From: Paenibacillus sp. SY21-1
Lineage (GTDB): Bacteria > Bacillota > Bacilli > Paenibacillales > Paenibacillaceae
Assembly: GCF_005222705.1 (NCBI RefSeq)
Contig: NZ_STGF01000003.1
Span: 238,037 to 302,036, forward strand
DNA: 64,000 nucleotides
Reading direction: 5' to 3'
Made by a program: the position numbers and the translations under genes. A model generated the notes under the pieces. That model was not told the origin of the DNA. It worked only from the letters and a program-made list of their open reading frames with translations, and searched no databases. Positions 11,696 to 19,992 of this stretch are shown piece by piece (the stretch's first letter is position 1; each line of letters starts with the position of its first letter).

Positions 11696-14386
11696 TTACA
11701 CCGCGCTGAAACGCGGCGCTTCGCCTTCCGGCTTGGCAATTCGGGCAACATGAAAGGTGTAGCTTCCCGAGCCGACCGAATACGAAGCGCTCCCCGCTTC
11801 AAGCTCCCCCGCCGGCCCGAACGCCCGCTCGGCCCTGCCCGGTAAAACGATGGAAGCCGTCGTATTCGGCGGCAAGCCCAGCTTTACATTCAGGCCACCC
11901 TCCCCCACACGCTCCCAGTTCGCCTCTACGCGGCCATACCCGCTCTCGTAATGCGCTTTAACATAGCGAAGCGAGCCTCCGATTCGCGGCCTGAAACGGA
12001 CATGCTTGAAGCCGGGCTGCATCGGATCTGCATCCAGTCCCGCCATGTAGCGGAACATCCACTCTCCTACCGAGCCCAGCGAATAATGATTAAACGAGTT
12101 CATGGCCGGGTCCTGAAAGCCGCCGTGTTCCGTCCATCCATCCCACCGCTCCCAGATTGTCGTTGCGCCATGTTTGACCGAGTAGAGCCAGGATGGATAG
12201 CTTTCCTGCTGCAGCAGCGTATAAGCGAGCTCGTCTTCGCCAATCTCCGATAATGCCGGAAGCAGGTAGCCTACCCCAAGGAAGCCCGTGGACAAATGAT
12301 TGCCGTTGTCCTTGATCAGCTGTACAAGCCGCTTGGCCGCCGCTTCCGCCAAATCGCCGGTGAGCAGGCCGAAATACAGCGACAGAGCGTATACCGTTTG
12401 GGTGTCGCCTTTAATCGTTCCGTCCGCATATGCAAAACGGCTTATAAACGCTTGCTTGATTTGCTCAAACAGCTTAGCGTATGACGCTTCGTCCTCCTTC
12501 TGTCCGATAAGAGCGGCGATTTGAGCGAAAAGCTTGGCGCTGTAAGCAAAATATTGCGTCGCCAGCACATCCTTCGGCGTATCCGCATTAATGGACAGCC
12601 AATCGGCATGGTCGGCATAATCCGGTCTGATCAGATTGTCGCTGTTGGCCTTCAAATAGTCGACCCATCGTTTCATGCGCTCGTAATACCGTTTCAGAAT
12701 GCCGATATCGCCGTACATCAGATATAACGTCCACGGAATAATGATGCCTGCATCGCCCCAGCCCGCATTATCCGGCGCGAACCATTGGGCGCTCGACACC
12801 TGCTTGAAGTTCGACCAGTTGGCATCCGGCGCCGTATCCGGGAACGCTCCGTCCTCCCGCTGCGCATCTGCGACATCCACCATATACTTGTTAAAGAAGG
12901 CTTCCACGTCCATGTTGTAGCAGGCCGTTCGCACAAAAATCTGCGCGTCGCCTGTCCAGCCGAGGCGTTCGTCGCGCTGCGGGCAATCGGTCGGAACGCT
13001 GAAAAAATTGCCCTTCTGCCCCCAGACGATATTGCTGTAGAGCCGGTTGATCCGCTGATCCGAGGTTTCGATTCGCCCGGATGTCTCCGCTGCCGAATAC
13101 GCCGCGAGCCCAAGCAGACTTTCTGCGGTCAGCTCCTCCTCGACCCCTTCCACCTCCACATATCGAAAGCCATGGTAGGTAAAATGGGGCTCCAGTTCCT
13201 CCATGCCTTCTCCCCGCAGAAGATAAACATCCGTCTGGATCGCCTTGCGGAGATTGTCGATATACAGCGAGCCGTCGGCAGCGAGCATTTCCGCATGATG
13301 GACCTTCACCTCCTGGCCGGGGCGTCCGCTTGCCCGCAGCCGGGTCCAACCGGCGATATTCTGCCCAAGGTCGAATATCCAGCTCCCCCGCTCCGTCCTT
13401 GTGACCGATACCGGACGTAAACGCTCCATGACCCGAATCGGAGGGTCCGCTTGCGGAGTCAGCTCGCCTTCATAGCGTTCAAAACAATGAGCCGGCTCCC
13501 AGCCGCGATCGTCAAAGCCAGGGCTGTCCCAGCCTGGGCATTCCAGCGCGGAATCGTATTTCTCGCCTTTGATGAGGTCCGAATACGCCAGCGGGCCTGT
13601 ACGCAAGGTCCATGAGCTATCCGATACGATTCGTTCCTCCTTCCCGTCTTCGTATTCCAGATGCAGCTGGAACAGCAGTTTAGGCGAATCGCCGTATACC
13701 TGACGTCCCATCATCCCCAGATAGCCGGCGTACCAGCCGGTTCCCAGAAGGACGCCGACCGCATTGGTTCCGTCAATCAAAAAGGCCGTCACGTCGCAGG
13801 CCTGATACTGCACCCGCTTTTGATAATCGGTCCAGCCCGGCGCAAATCGTTCCTCCGACGCCCGCTTTCCGTTAATCCTTAGCTCATATAGCCCCAAGGA
13901 GCTAACGTAAGCGGTTGCAAGTTTGATTTTGCGATCCATGTTAAAGCTTTTTCGCAAATAGGAGACAGGCAGCAGCTCCTGCTCCGTGGATACGATGCCG
14001 CCAATCCATTCCGCCGTCCAATCGCTTCGTTCCAGCCAGGTTCTTCTCCAGAATGAGGCGTCGCTCCAATCCGACGGCGTTCCCCGCTTGTCCCATACTC
14101 TGACCCGCCACCAGATCCGCTTGCCCGCCTTCGGCTCCGTACCCTCGTAGTCGATATGCAGCGATTGGGACGCAGCGATACGTCCGCTATTCCACAAATC
14201 CGCCTGGCCGGCAAGCAGCAGCTCCTCCGAGGATGCGGCTTGAATATGGTAAGCGAGCTGGCATTGCCCGGACTCAACAGCGCTCAGCTTCCAGCCCAGT
14301 CTAACGGCAAGCCTGCCTTGACTCCCCTCCGGCTGCGGATCATTTGTATAGACGGCCTTTAACTCCATTACGGTAAGCCCCACCAT
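11696..14386 (-). CDS. Alpha-L-rhamnosidase (GH78)
   Basis: An 896-residue enzyme without a signal peptide, expected to remove terminal alpha-L-rhamnose from imported oligosaccharides. The amino-terminal ~420 residues match the bacterial rhamnosidase beta-sandwich domains (AYVSSLGLYELRINGKR, WIFDLGQNIAGWTRL). The (alpha/alpha)6 catalytic domain carries PTDCPQRDERLGWTGDAQ, with the acidic residues conserved in GH78, and later TTIWERWDGW. A beta-sandwich closes the protein (YVKAHYESGYGRVEANW). I chose the ATG at 14386 because AGAGGAG precedes it; ATGs at 14368 and 14404 are alternatives. It is the first gene of the operon and is divergent from an AraC regulator. Confidence 0.95.
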   Translation of the reverse strand: MVGLTVMELKAVYTNDPQPEGSQGRLAVRLGWKLSAVESGQCQLAYHIQAASSEELLLAGQADLWNSGRIAASQSLHIDYEGTEPKAGKRIWWRVRVWDKRGTPSDWSDASFWRRTWLERSDWTAEWIGGIVSTEQELLPVSYLRKSFNMDRKIKLATAYVSSLGLYELRINGKRASEERFAPGWTDYQKRVQYQACDVTAFLIDGTNAVGVLLGTGWYAGYLGMMGRQVYGDSPKLLFQLHLEYEDGKEERIVSDSSWTLRTGPLAYSDLIKGEKYDSALECPGWDSPGFDDRGWEPAHCFERYEGELTPQADPPIRVMERLRPVSVTRTERGSWIFDLGQNIAGWTRLRASGRPGQEVKVHHAEMLAADGSLYIDNLRKAIQTDVYLLRGEGMEELEPHFTYHGFRYVEVEGVEEELTAESLLGLAAYSAAETSGRIETSDQRINRLYSNIVWGQKGNFFSVPTDCPQRDERLGWTGDAQIFVRTACYNMDVEAFFNKYMVDVADAQREDGAFPDTAPDANWSNFKQVSSAQWFAPDNAGWGDAGIIIPWTLYLMYGDIGILKRYYERMKRWVDYLKANSDNLIRPDYADHADWLSINADTPKDVLATQYFAYSAKLFAQIAALIGQKEDEASYAKLFEQIKQAFISRFAYADGTIKGDTQTVYALSLYFGLLTGDLAEAAAKRLVQLIKDNGNHLSTGFLGVGYLLPALSEIGEDELAYTLLQQESYPSWLYSVKHGATTIWERWDGWTEHGGFQDPAMNSFNHYSLGSVGEWMFRYMAGLDADPMQPGFKHVRFRPRIGGSLRYVKAHYESGYGRVEANWERVGEGGLNVKLGLPPNTTASIVLPGRAERAFGPAGELEAGSASYSVGSGSYTFHVARIAKPEGEAPRFSAV

Positions 14387-14504
14387 TCGGCTCCTCTCTG
14401 CCATAGCTGTAATGATTAGAGTATAGAAGATAAAAAACGCCGATTTATGGGCCGAAGTCATAAGAGATATAGGGCATATTCGTTTTATTTGCTTGCCAAA
14501 TAAA

Positions 14505-14520
14505 AATAAAGCGTTTACAT
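14505..14520. promoter_or_regulatory. Possible CcpA (cre-like) site
   Basis: AATAAAGCGTTTACAT fits the cre consensus WTGNAANCGNWWNCAW except for the leading TG. It lies between the rhamnosidase operon and the AraC gene, about 30 bases before the latter, where glucose repression would be expected for a sugar-use locus. This is a motif match only. Confidence 0.35.
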
Positions 14521-14552
14521 TTAGGGTGATAAAGGTCTCAGGGAGGCGTCCA

Positions 14553-15494
14553 ATGGTTCAATTATTGACGGGGGATCGCTTTTTCAAGGCGGATTTTCCA
14601 ATTTTTCTTAACCGTGAAACCGAGTCGTTCAAGGTCAAATACCATACCCATGACTTTATTGAAATATGTTTGGTGGAGGAAGGTCGGGGCTTTCAATTCA
14701 TCGGAGACCAGACGATTCCCGTGCAAAAGGGGGATTTGTTTCTGCTGCCTGTAGGGACCTCGCACGTCTTCCGTCCTTCTTCCCCGCAATCGGCGGACCC
14801 GCTGGTCATATGCAATTGCATTTTCCAGCTTGAAGCGATCCGGGACGTCAAGGAATGGATTCCGTCGCATTCCGAGCTTTACCGGGTTCTCTACGCGCCG
14901 CAAGAGCTTTCACAGGGCTGGTACTACTATCGGGATAAGCATAATCGGCTCGCTCAAATGTTTCAGATGGCGTACCACGAATACCACCAGCAATTCGACG
15001 AGCACCGGACCATGCTCAAAACGATTCTGCTGCAAATTCTTATTCTGCTCCACCGCATGCAATCCCAAATGACGGCAACCGAAGCCGTCCATCCCGGCAG
15101 CCGTTATCGCGAGAAGGTGGAGGATCTGATTCAATTCATTCACCATCACGCGCATGAACAGCTTACGCTGAAGGAAATGGCCAGCTCCAGCGCCATTAGC
15201 GTAAGCCATTTGCAGCAGCTGTTCAAACAGGCGACAGGCCAGACCTTTAACCATTACGTCCAGCATGTCCGCGTTCAACGAAGCTGCGTCATGCTGGAGA
15301 CGACGGATCTTCCCGTTCATGAAATCGCGGGACGGGTCGGTTATGCGGATATGAAATTTTTCCATGCGCTGTTTCGCCGGCTTACGGGATGCACGCCCCT
15401 GCAGTACAGGCAAAAAAGCGTTGAGGCGTTGAACGCGGGGCAGCCTGGCAAACGTGAAGCCCGCGATGAGAGCGGTAGCGATAATAACCGATGA
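14553..15494 (+). CDS. AraC-family transcriptional regulator of the rhamnosidase operon
   Basis: A 313-residue regulator with an amino-terminal cupin (YHTHDFIEICLVEEGRG, then KGDLFLLPVGTSHVFRP) and a carboxy-terminal AraC double HTH (LTLKEMASSSAISVSHLQQLFKQ, then HEIAGRVGYADMKFFHALFRR). The ATG at 14553 follows AGGGAGG, and the cupin begins right after it; the open frame reaches upstream to 14493 without a ribosome site. It is divergent from the GH78 gene over ~165 bp, the usual layout for a local activator that senses the sugar released by the operon enzymes. Ligand not shown by the sequence; rhamnose is a reasonable guess. Confidence 0.9.
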   Translation: MVQLLTGDRFFKADFPIFLNRETESFKVKYHTHDFIEICLVEEGRGFQFIGDQTIPVQKGDLFLLPVGTSHVFRPSSPQSADPLVICNCIFQLEAIRDVKEWIPSHSELYRVLYAPQELSQGWYYYRDKHNRLAQMFQMAYHEYHQQFDEHRTMLKTILLQILILLHRMQSQMTATEAVHPGSRYREKVEDLIQFIHHHAHEQLTLKEMASSSAISVSHLQQLFKQATGQTFNHYVQHVRVQRSCVMLETTDLPVHEIAGRVGYADMKFFHALFRRLTGCTPLQYRQKSVEALNAGQPGKREARDESGSDNNR

Positions 15495-15556
15495 GCTTCC
15501 AAACAAGGCTTCCGGTTGCTTGCGATGATCGCAGATTCCTGTGTCATGCCAAGGCT

Positions 15557-16066
15557 TTACGGCTCGCTAAGCTCCTGGACCGGAATATAGATATCCATTT
15601 CAAGCAGCTCGTTGCGGTCGCTCCAGCAGCGTTCGTCGTAATATTCGAATTCCGCAGCAGGAGCATGCCTATAGCCCGAGCCGGGAAACCACTCCCCGAA
15701 AATGACGGCCCATGTGTTCTGAATCGCCTCGGTGAATTTGTCCGGTCCCGCCTTCGGTGTCGTGAATACGGCATAAAGCTGCTCCGGGTAGCTGCGCATA
15801 ATCGCACCGTCCGGCACAACGGCATCAGGTCCCGCTTCCACTCCGATAACGTAGCTGAACTCTCCTGTCTCCATATCGAAATCGTCGCAGATGCCGTATT
15901 CGGCAGTGGAAACCGCCAGCCCATGCAAATTCGCTCCAAGCTTTTCCTGCATGTACCGCTGCCAGAAGGCCGGAATATCCCTGTTGTTCTGACCGTCCAC
16001 ATTTTGGGTGCGGATCGAATAGCCCACAATGGTGAAAGCCGGCTTATGAATCAATTGATGCTGCAC
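15557..16066 (-). CDS. GyrI-like effector-binding domain protein
   Basis: A 169-residue free-standing effector-binding (GyrI-like) domain. The start region HQLIHKPAFTIVGYSI, the middle MRSYPEQLYAVFTTPKAG, and the carboxy end (WAVIFGEWFPGSGYRHAPAAEFEYYD) are typical of this fold, which otherwise is fused to AraC or MerR regulators. I place the start at the GTG at 16066 because GGGAGGG lies 6 bases upstream; the ATG at 16081 would swallow that site. It has no DNA-binding part, so it may bind a small molecule or drug. Convergent with the AraC gene at 14553. Confidence 0.85.
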   Translation of the reverse strand: MQHQLIHKPAFTIVGYSIRTQNVDGQNNRDIPAFWQRYMQEKLGANLHGLAVSTAEYGICDDFDMETGEFSYVIGVEAGPDAVVPDGAIMRSYPEQLYAVFTTPKAGPDKFTEAIQNTWAVIFGEWFPGSGYRHAPAAEFEYYDERCWSDRNELLEMDIYIPVQELSEP

Positions 16067-16225
16067 GCGAATCCCTCCCAAAGAAATTTAAACGCCTTAA
16101 CCCTTATTGTACCTTAGCTGCGGCATATAGGCTTGCTTTAAATGGAGTACATGCCGAGTCCACTTGCAGGCGAGGACAGCCCTCCTCTATCATTCGCTCC
16201 GCTTTTTGCATTCCTGCGGATATGC

Positions 16226-16266
16226 CAAAAAGCCGGTTACCGCTCCGCATGGGAGAGATAGCCGGC
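16226..16266 (-). terminator. Rho-independent terminator of the ABC-PatB operon
   Basis: On the minus strand an imperfect stem (GCCGGCTA with CTCC inside, pairing GGAG and CCGGC) is followed by TTTTT. It lies about 90 bases past the stop of the PatB-type gene. The 287 bp gap around it (16067-16353) shows no other convincing gene. Confidence 0.65.
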
Positions 16267-16353
16267 CGGGCGCCAAACCTCAGGCATGTGAGAGTTGAGC
16301 ACAGCGATGCAAAATAAGAACCAGGTTCGACATTCATTGACAGCCTCAGCTTG

Positions 16354-17517
16354 TTACAGCTTGGAAGCCGCCTGCCCGATCTGCCGCAGAGCCCGCTCCA
16401 GCACTTCTCTTGGAAAGCCGATGCTCATTCGCAGGAAGCCTTCGCCGTTGCCGCAGGAGGCTCCGTCCCGGAAGGCTACCTTCGCTTCGCGCATGAAGTA
16501 AGGAGCCAGCTGCTCAGCCGGCAGTCCCAGTCCGCGGGCATCCAGCCATAGCAAATACGTCGCTTCTGGCTCAATGAGCTCCAGTCCAGGAACATGTTCA
16601 CGCAAATATTGCCCGACTAGCCGCGCATTGTCCTCAATATACGGAACTAGCTGATCCACGTAGTAGCCCCCGTGAAGATAAGCCGCTTCAAGCGCAACGG
16701 TCCCGAACACGGGCCGGTCAACCGCCTTATGGTTAATCAATGCAATCCGGAACGCTTCTCTCCGCCGTTTATTGGGCAGAATTGCGGCCGATGCCCGCAT
16801 GCCGGCCAGATTGAATGTTTTGCTCGGATTGACCGTCACCATACATCGCTGGGCGATTTCCTCCGAGACGGCAGGCAATGGCGTATGGGTAAACGAACGG
16901 TACGCAAGGTCTCCGTGCACCTCGTCCGAAACGACGAACACATCGTGACGCAGGCACAACTCCGCAATGCGCGCAAGCTCCTCCATCGTCCAGCAGCGCC
17001 CGACCGGATTATGCGGGTTGCACAGCAGCATCAGCTTCGTACGGGGGTTCGCGAGCTGCCGCTCCAAATCCTCAAAATCGATTTCATAACGTCCGCCGCG
17101 CAGCTTCAGCTTGTTTTCCGCCTTGATCCGGCCGCTGTTGTCGATCAGGCTGTGGAAGGCATGATAGACCGGCGTCTGAATCAGCACCCGGTCTCCCGGC
17201 TGGCTAAACGCTTGAATGGCAAAAAACAGCGAAGAGCCTACCGAAGGCGAATACTCCACCCATTCGGATTCGATCGAAAGCCGGAAGCGGCTGTCCAACC
17301 AATGCCGGACAGCCTCCCCGAACCCGCCGCTCTCGGCCGCGTAGCCGAACATGCCCTGCTCTACCCGTCTGGCAAGCGCGTCTATAACCGGCTGCGCCGT
17401 TGTGAAGTCGGTTTCCGCCAGATGCATCGGCAGCACGTCCTCCGGGTACAAGCTGTACATTTGCGAGTCGGTGTGGCGCCGCTCGTACCGGATGTCAAAA
17501 TCATGTGTAAGAGTCAC
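16354..17517 (-). CDS. PatB/MalY-type PLP-dependent C-S lyase (aminotransferase fold)
   Basis: A 387-residue class I/II aminotransferase-fold enzyme of the MalY/PatB group, which mostly act as cystathionine or cysteine-conjugate beta-lyases, giving a thiol, pyruvate and ammonia. Seen: LPMHLAETDF near 29-38, the substrate-site CNPHNPVGR at 166-174, SDEVHGDL near 197, and the PLP lysine 233 in NPSKTFNLAG. Start is a GTG at 17517 behind AAGGGATG. The gene follows the ABC ATPase by only 18 bases, so lyase and importer are one operon. The importer probably supplies the amino-acid substrate. A true aminotransferase role cannot be excluded. Confidence 0.9.
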   Translation of the reverse strand: MTLTHDFDIRYERRHTDSQMYSLYPEDVLPMHLAETDFTTAQPVIDALARRVEQGMFGYAAESGGFGEAVRHWLDSRFRLSIESEWVEYSPSVGSSLFFAIQAFSQPGDRVLIQTPVYHAFHSLIDNSGRIKAENKLKLRGGRYEIDFEDLERQLANPRTKLMLLCNPHNPVGRCWTMEELARIAELCLRHDVFVVSDEVHGDLAYRSFTHTPLPAVSEEIAQRCMVTVNPSKTFNLAGMRASAAILPNKRRREAFRIALINHKAVDRPVFGTVALEAAYLHGGYYVDQLVPYIEDNARLVGQYLREHVPGLELIEPEATYLLWLDARGLGLPAEQLAPYFMREAKVAFRDGASCGNGEGFLRMSIGFPREVLERALRQIGQAASKL

Positions 17518-17535
17518 GTTTACCGCATCCCTTGC

Positions 17536-18276
17536 TTAATTTTTTGAAAAAGCTGTGCCTAAAAATCTTTTTGTCCGCTCATGCTGCGGCTGCTCGAACA
17601 GCGTTTGCGGCTCGCCTTCTTCCACAATCGAACCGTCCGCCATAAAAATGATCCGGTCGGCAATTTCCCGGGCGAAGGTCATTTCATGCGTTACGATCAC
17701 CATCGTTGTATCGGTTGCGACAATGGAGCGGATGACCTGCAGCACCTCGCCTACAAGCTCAGGATCAAGCGCCGAGGTCGGCTCATCGAGCAGAATGACC
17801 GCCGGGTTAACCGCAAGCGCACGGGCAATGGCCACACGCTGCTGCTGGCCGCCGGACAGCATGGAGGGATAGCTCGCAGCCTTGTCCGCAAGCCCCACCT
17901 GCTCCAGCAGCCTGAGTCCCAGCTTCTCGGCGTCGGGCTTGGACATCTTTTTGGTGACGACCAGCGATTCGATTACGTTTTGCAGAGCCGTTTTATTTTT
18001 GAATAAATTATAATGCTGGAACACCATCGCCGATTTCTGTCTGAGCGCATAAGCGTCCGACCGCTTCAGCCGTTCCGCGTCCACCTGCAGGCCGTCGATT
18101 TCGATAAGGCCCACATCCGGGGTTTCCAACAGATTCAGGCAGCGCAGCAGCGTCGATTTGCCGGACCCGGAAGGTCCGATAATCGCCACCACCTCGCGCC
18201 GCTTGATATTCACATCGATCTGCTTCAGCACCTGATGCTCGCCGAAGCGCTTGCTTAATCCGCTTACCTTTAGCAT
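17536..18276 (-). CDS. Polar amino acid ABC transporter ATP-binding protein
   Basis: A 246-residue ABC ATPase of the GlnQ/ArtP/TcyC type. Walker A is GPSGSGKST, the signature is LSGGQQQRVAIARAL, Walker B is VILLDEPTSALDP, with the H-loop in IVTHEM. The ATG at 18276 follows TAGGAG, which overlaps the stop of the permease gene. It drives the importer whose other parts are the two genes upstream. The group includes cystine importers; the neighbouring C-S lyase makes a sulfur amino acid a plausible cargo, but that is inference. Confidence 0.95.
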   Translation of the reverse strand: MLKVSGLSKRFGEHQVLKQIDVNIKRREVVAIIGPSGSGKSTLLRCLNLLETPDVGLIEIDGLQVDAERLKRSDAYALRQKSAMVFQHYNLFKNKTALQNVIESLVVTKKMSKPDAEKLGLRLLEQVGLADKAASYPSMLSGGQQQRVAIARALAVNPAVILLDEPTSALDPELVGEVLQVIRSIVATDTTMVIVTHEMTFAREIADRIIFMADGSIVEEGEPQTLFEQPQHERTKRFLGTAFSKN

Positions 18277-18286
18277 AACAGAACTC

Positions 18287-18955
18287 CTATCGATAAGGCT
18301 TGCTCATCGCCTTCTCCAATTTTCCCTGCAGCATGGTCAGCACAATCGTTACAGCCCAATAAATAAGCGCTACGGCAATATAGCTCTCCAAAAACCGGAA
18401 GGAGTTGCTGGCCAAAATTTTGGTTTGCGCAAAAATATCGGTCACGCCCACCGTAAAGGCGAGCGACGACTCCTTGACCAGCATGATCAGATAATTCCCG
18501 ATGCTCGGAACGGCTATCCGCATCGCCTGCGGCAGCACGACTCTGCGGAAGCCCTGCCATTTCGTCATCCCAACGGACAGGCAGGCCTCCATTTGTCCGC
18601 TGTCCACCGCATTCAGCGCACCGCGGAACTCCTCCGCCAGATAGGCGGCGTTCTTGAAGCTTAGAGCGACGATCGTAGCCGTAATCGCATCAATAAACGT
18701 AAATTCGGGGAAAATTTGCGGGATGCCCACATAGAAAATAAACAGCGTGACCAGCGTCGGCACCGAACGGAAAAAGGAGATATACACTTTTGCCAGCGGC
18801 GATAAAATAAACAGTTTATTATTGATGATCAGCGCAAGCACAATGCCCATCACACAAGCCAGCGCCATGGATCCGACCGCCAGCATCAGCGTCATCGGCA
18901 AATAATGAAGCAGCCTCGGGATCGCTTCGAATATAAAGGCCAGATCGAAATTCAT
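18287..18955 (-). CDS. Polar amino acid ABC transporter permease
   Basis: A 222-residue HisM/GlnP-type permease with about five helices. The EAA loop is seen around ACLSVGMTKWQGFRRVVLPQAMR, with AEEFRGALNAVDSGQMEA before it. Only 4 bases separate it from the substrate-binding gene and 10 from the ATPase gene. It is the only permease in the operon, so it likely forms a homodimer channel, as is common in this family. Confidence 0.95.
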   Translation of the reverse strand: MNFDLAFIFEAIPRLLHYLPMTLMLAVGSMALACVMGIVLALIINNKLFILSPLAKVYISFFRSVPTLVTLFIFYVGIPQIFPEFTFIDAITATIVALSFKNAAYLAEEFRGALNAVDSGQMEACLSVGMTKWQGFRRVVLPQAMRIAVPSIGNYLIMLVKESSLAFTVGVTDIFAQTKILASNSFRFLESYIAVALIYWAVTIVLTMLQGKLEKAMSKPYR

Positions 18956-18959
18956 GGGA

Positions 18960-19787
18960 CTAGTTGGCCTTGCTTACATCTTGCTTCAAATGCTCCATCG
19001 ACAGCTTCGTCAGCGTACCATCCGCCGCAAGCGCCTGCAGCGCTTGGTCGAAGTCGTCGCGCAGCTTCTGGCCTTCTTCCGTATTCGGAAACGGGAACGC
19101 TTCCTCATACGTGTATACCGGGTCGCCCGCCTTTTTCAAATCCAGGCCGGAATTGTCGATCAGCAGCTGCGCGCCGGCGCGGTCCATAATATAGGCGTCG
19201 ATTCTCCCTAGCGCCACATCGTTCAGAATAACGCTCGGGTCCTCGTAGGTAGTAATATTCAGCTCGTTGTTCGGATCGTTGGCGCGCAAGTAGGCTTCCT
19301 TGCTTGTACCGACGTCAACGCCGATTTTTTTGCCCTTCAAATCCTCCAGCGATTGAATCGAGTCATCGTTCGCGCGAACGATAAGCTGTGCCCCGGAATA
19401 AATGTATGTTTGCGAAAAAATATACTTTTCTTTGCGTTTCTCATTCGCTTCCACCTGATTGGCGATCGTATCGATTTTGCCGGCGTCCAGCATGCCGAAC
19501 ATGCCCGCCATATCGGCAGTTGTCCAGTTTACCTTCGTATAGCCGAGATAATCGGCAACCGCTTCCGCAACCGCAATATCGTAGCCCTCCAGCTTGTCTC
19601 CATCCTTCTTGGAAAAGCCGATGCTTACGCCGTACGTAGCCAGATTCAGCTCCTTGCTTGCCTCGCTCCCGTTTGCTCCACCCTGATTGCTATTGCTCTC
19701 CTTGCTGCCGCCGCATGCGCCAAGCACCAACGACATGGCCAGCATCAATAACACGACACCCTTTGTACCCCATTTTTTTCGTAGCAT
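18960..19787 (-). CDS. Amino acid ABC transporter substrate-binding lipoprotein
   Basis: A 275-residue SBP_bac_3-type binding protein. The signal peptide ends LVLGACGG, a lipobox. The mature domain shows EGYDIAVAEAVADYLGYTKVNW, then KKIGVDVGTSKEAYLRAN. First gene of the importer-lyase operon; ATG at 19787 behind AAGGAGGA. A ~135-base leader with an operator-like palindrome (19810-19821) lies before it. The binding-site pattern fits the cystine/polar amino acid group, but the ligand is not fixed by sequence. Confidence 0.93.
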   Translation of the reverse strand: MLRKKWGTKGVVLLMLAMSLVLGACGGSKESNSNQGGANGSEASKELNLATYGVSIGFSKKDGDKLEGYDIAVAEAVADYLGYTKVNWTTADMAGMFGMLDAGKIDTIANQVEANEKRKEKYIFSQTYIYSGAQLIVRANDDSIQSLEDLKGKKIGVDVGTSKEAYLRANDPNNELNITTYEDPSVILNDVALGRIDAYIMDRAGAQLLIDNSGLDLKKAGDPVYTYEEAFPFPNTEEGQKLRDDFDQALQALAADGTLTKLSMEHLKQDVSKAN

Positions 19788-19809
19788 GATGAATAAATCC
19801 TCCTTTTAG

Positions 19810-19821
19810 TAGATCGATCTA
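19810..19821. promoter_or_regulatory. Operator-like palindrome before the ABC importer (LacI-type)
   Basis: TAGATCGATCTA is a perfect 12 bp palindrome, 23 bases before the importer start codon. The same core occurs at 21167-21182 before the crotonase gene, on the other side of the LacI-family gene. It is probably the binding site of that repressor. Here it lies about 100 bases downstream of the predicted transcription start. Confidence 0.7.
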
Positions 19822-19928
19822 ATTTTAAGCTAAACGTAAGCGGATACCATTTAGATTAGTGTATCCGTACACGCTGGTTTCTATTAGAAAACAAACAAAA
19901 ATGTTCATTTCCCATTAGTTTAGTTGGA

Positions 19929-19957
19929 ATTATAGCAAGTTCAAATTTGGTTGTCAA
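19929..19957 (-). promoter_or_regulatory. Sigma-A promoter of the importer-lyase operon
   Basis: On the minus strand, TTGACA (19952-19957), a 17-base spacer and TATAAT (19929-19934) match the vegetative consensus at every position. Transcription would begin near 19922, giving a leader of about 135 bases before the binding-protein gene. Confidence 0.8.
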
Positions 19958-19992
19958 TGACCGTTTTCAGGAACCGGCAAGCGCTGCACCCG

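Noticed and set aside
12785..13420. 211-residue plus-strand frame inside the rhamnosidase gene
   Set aside because: Antisense to conserved GH78 motifs; high G+C genes often leave such open frames.
16104..16337. 77-residue minus-strand frame between the GyrI-like and PatB genes
   Set aside because: It spans the terminator hairpin and has no ribosome site or recognisable pattern.
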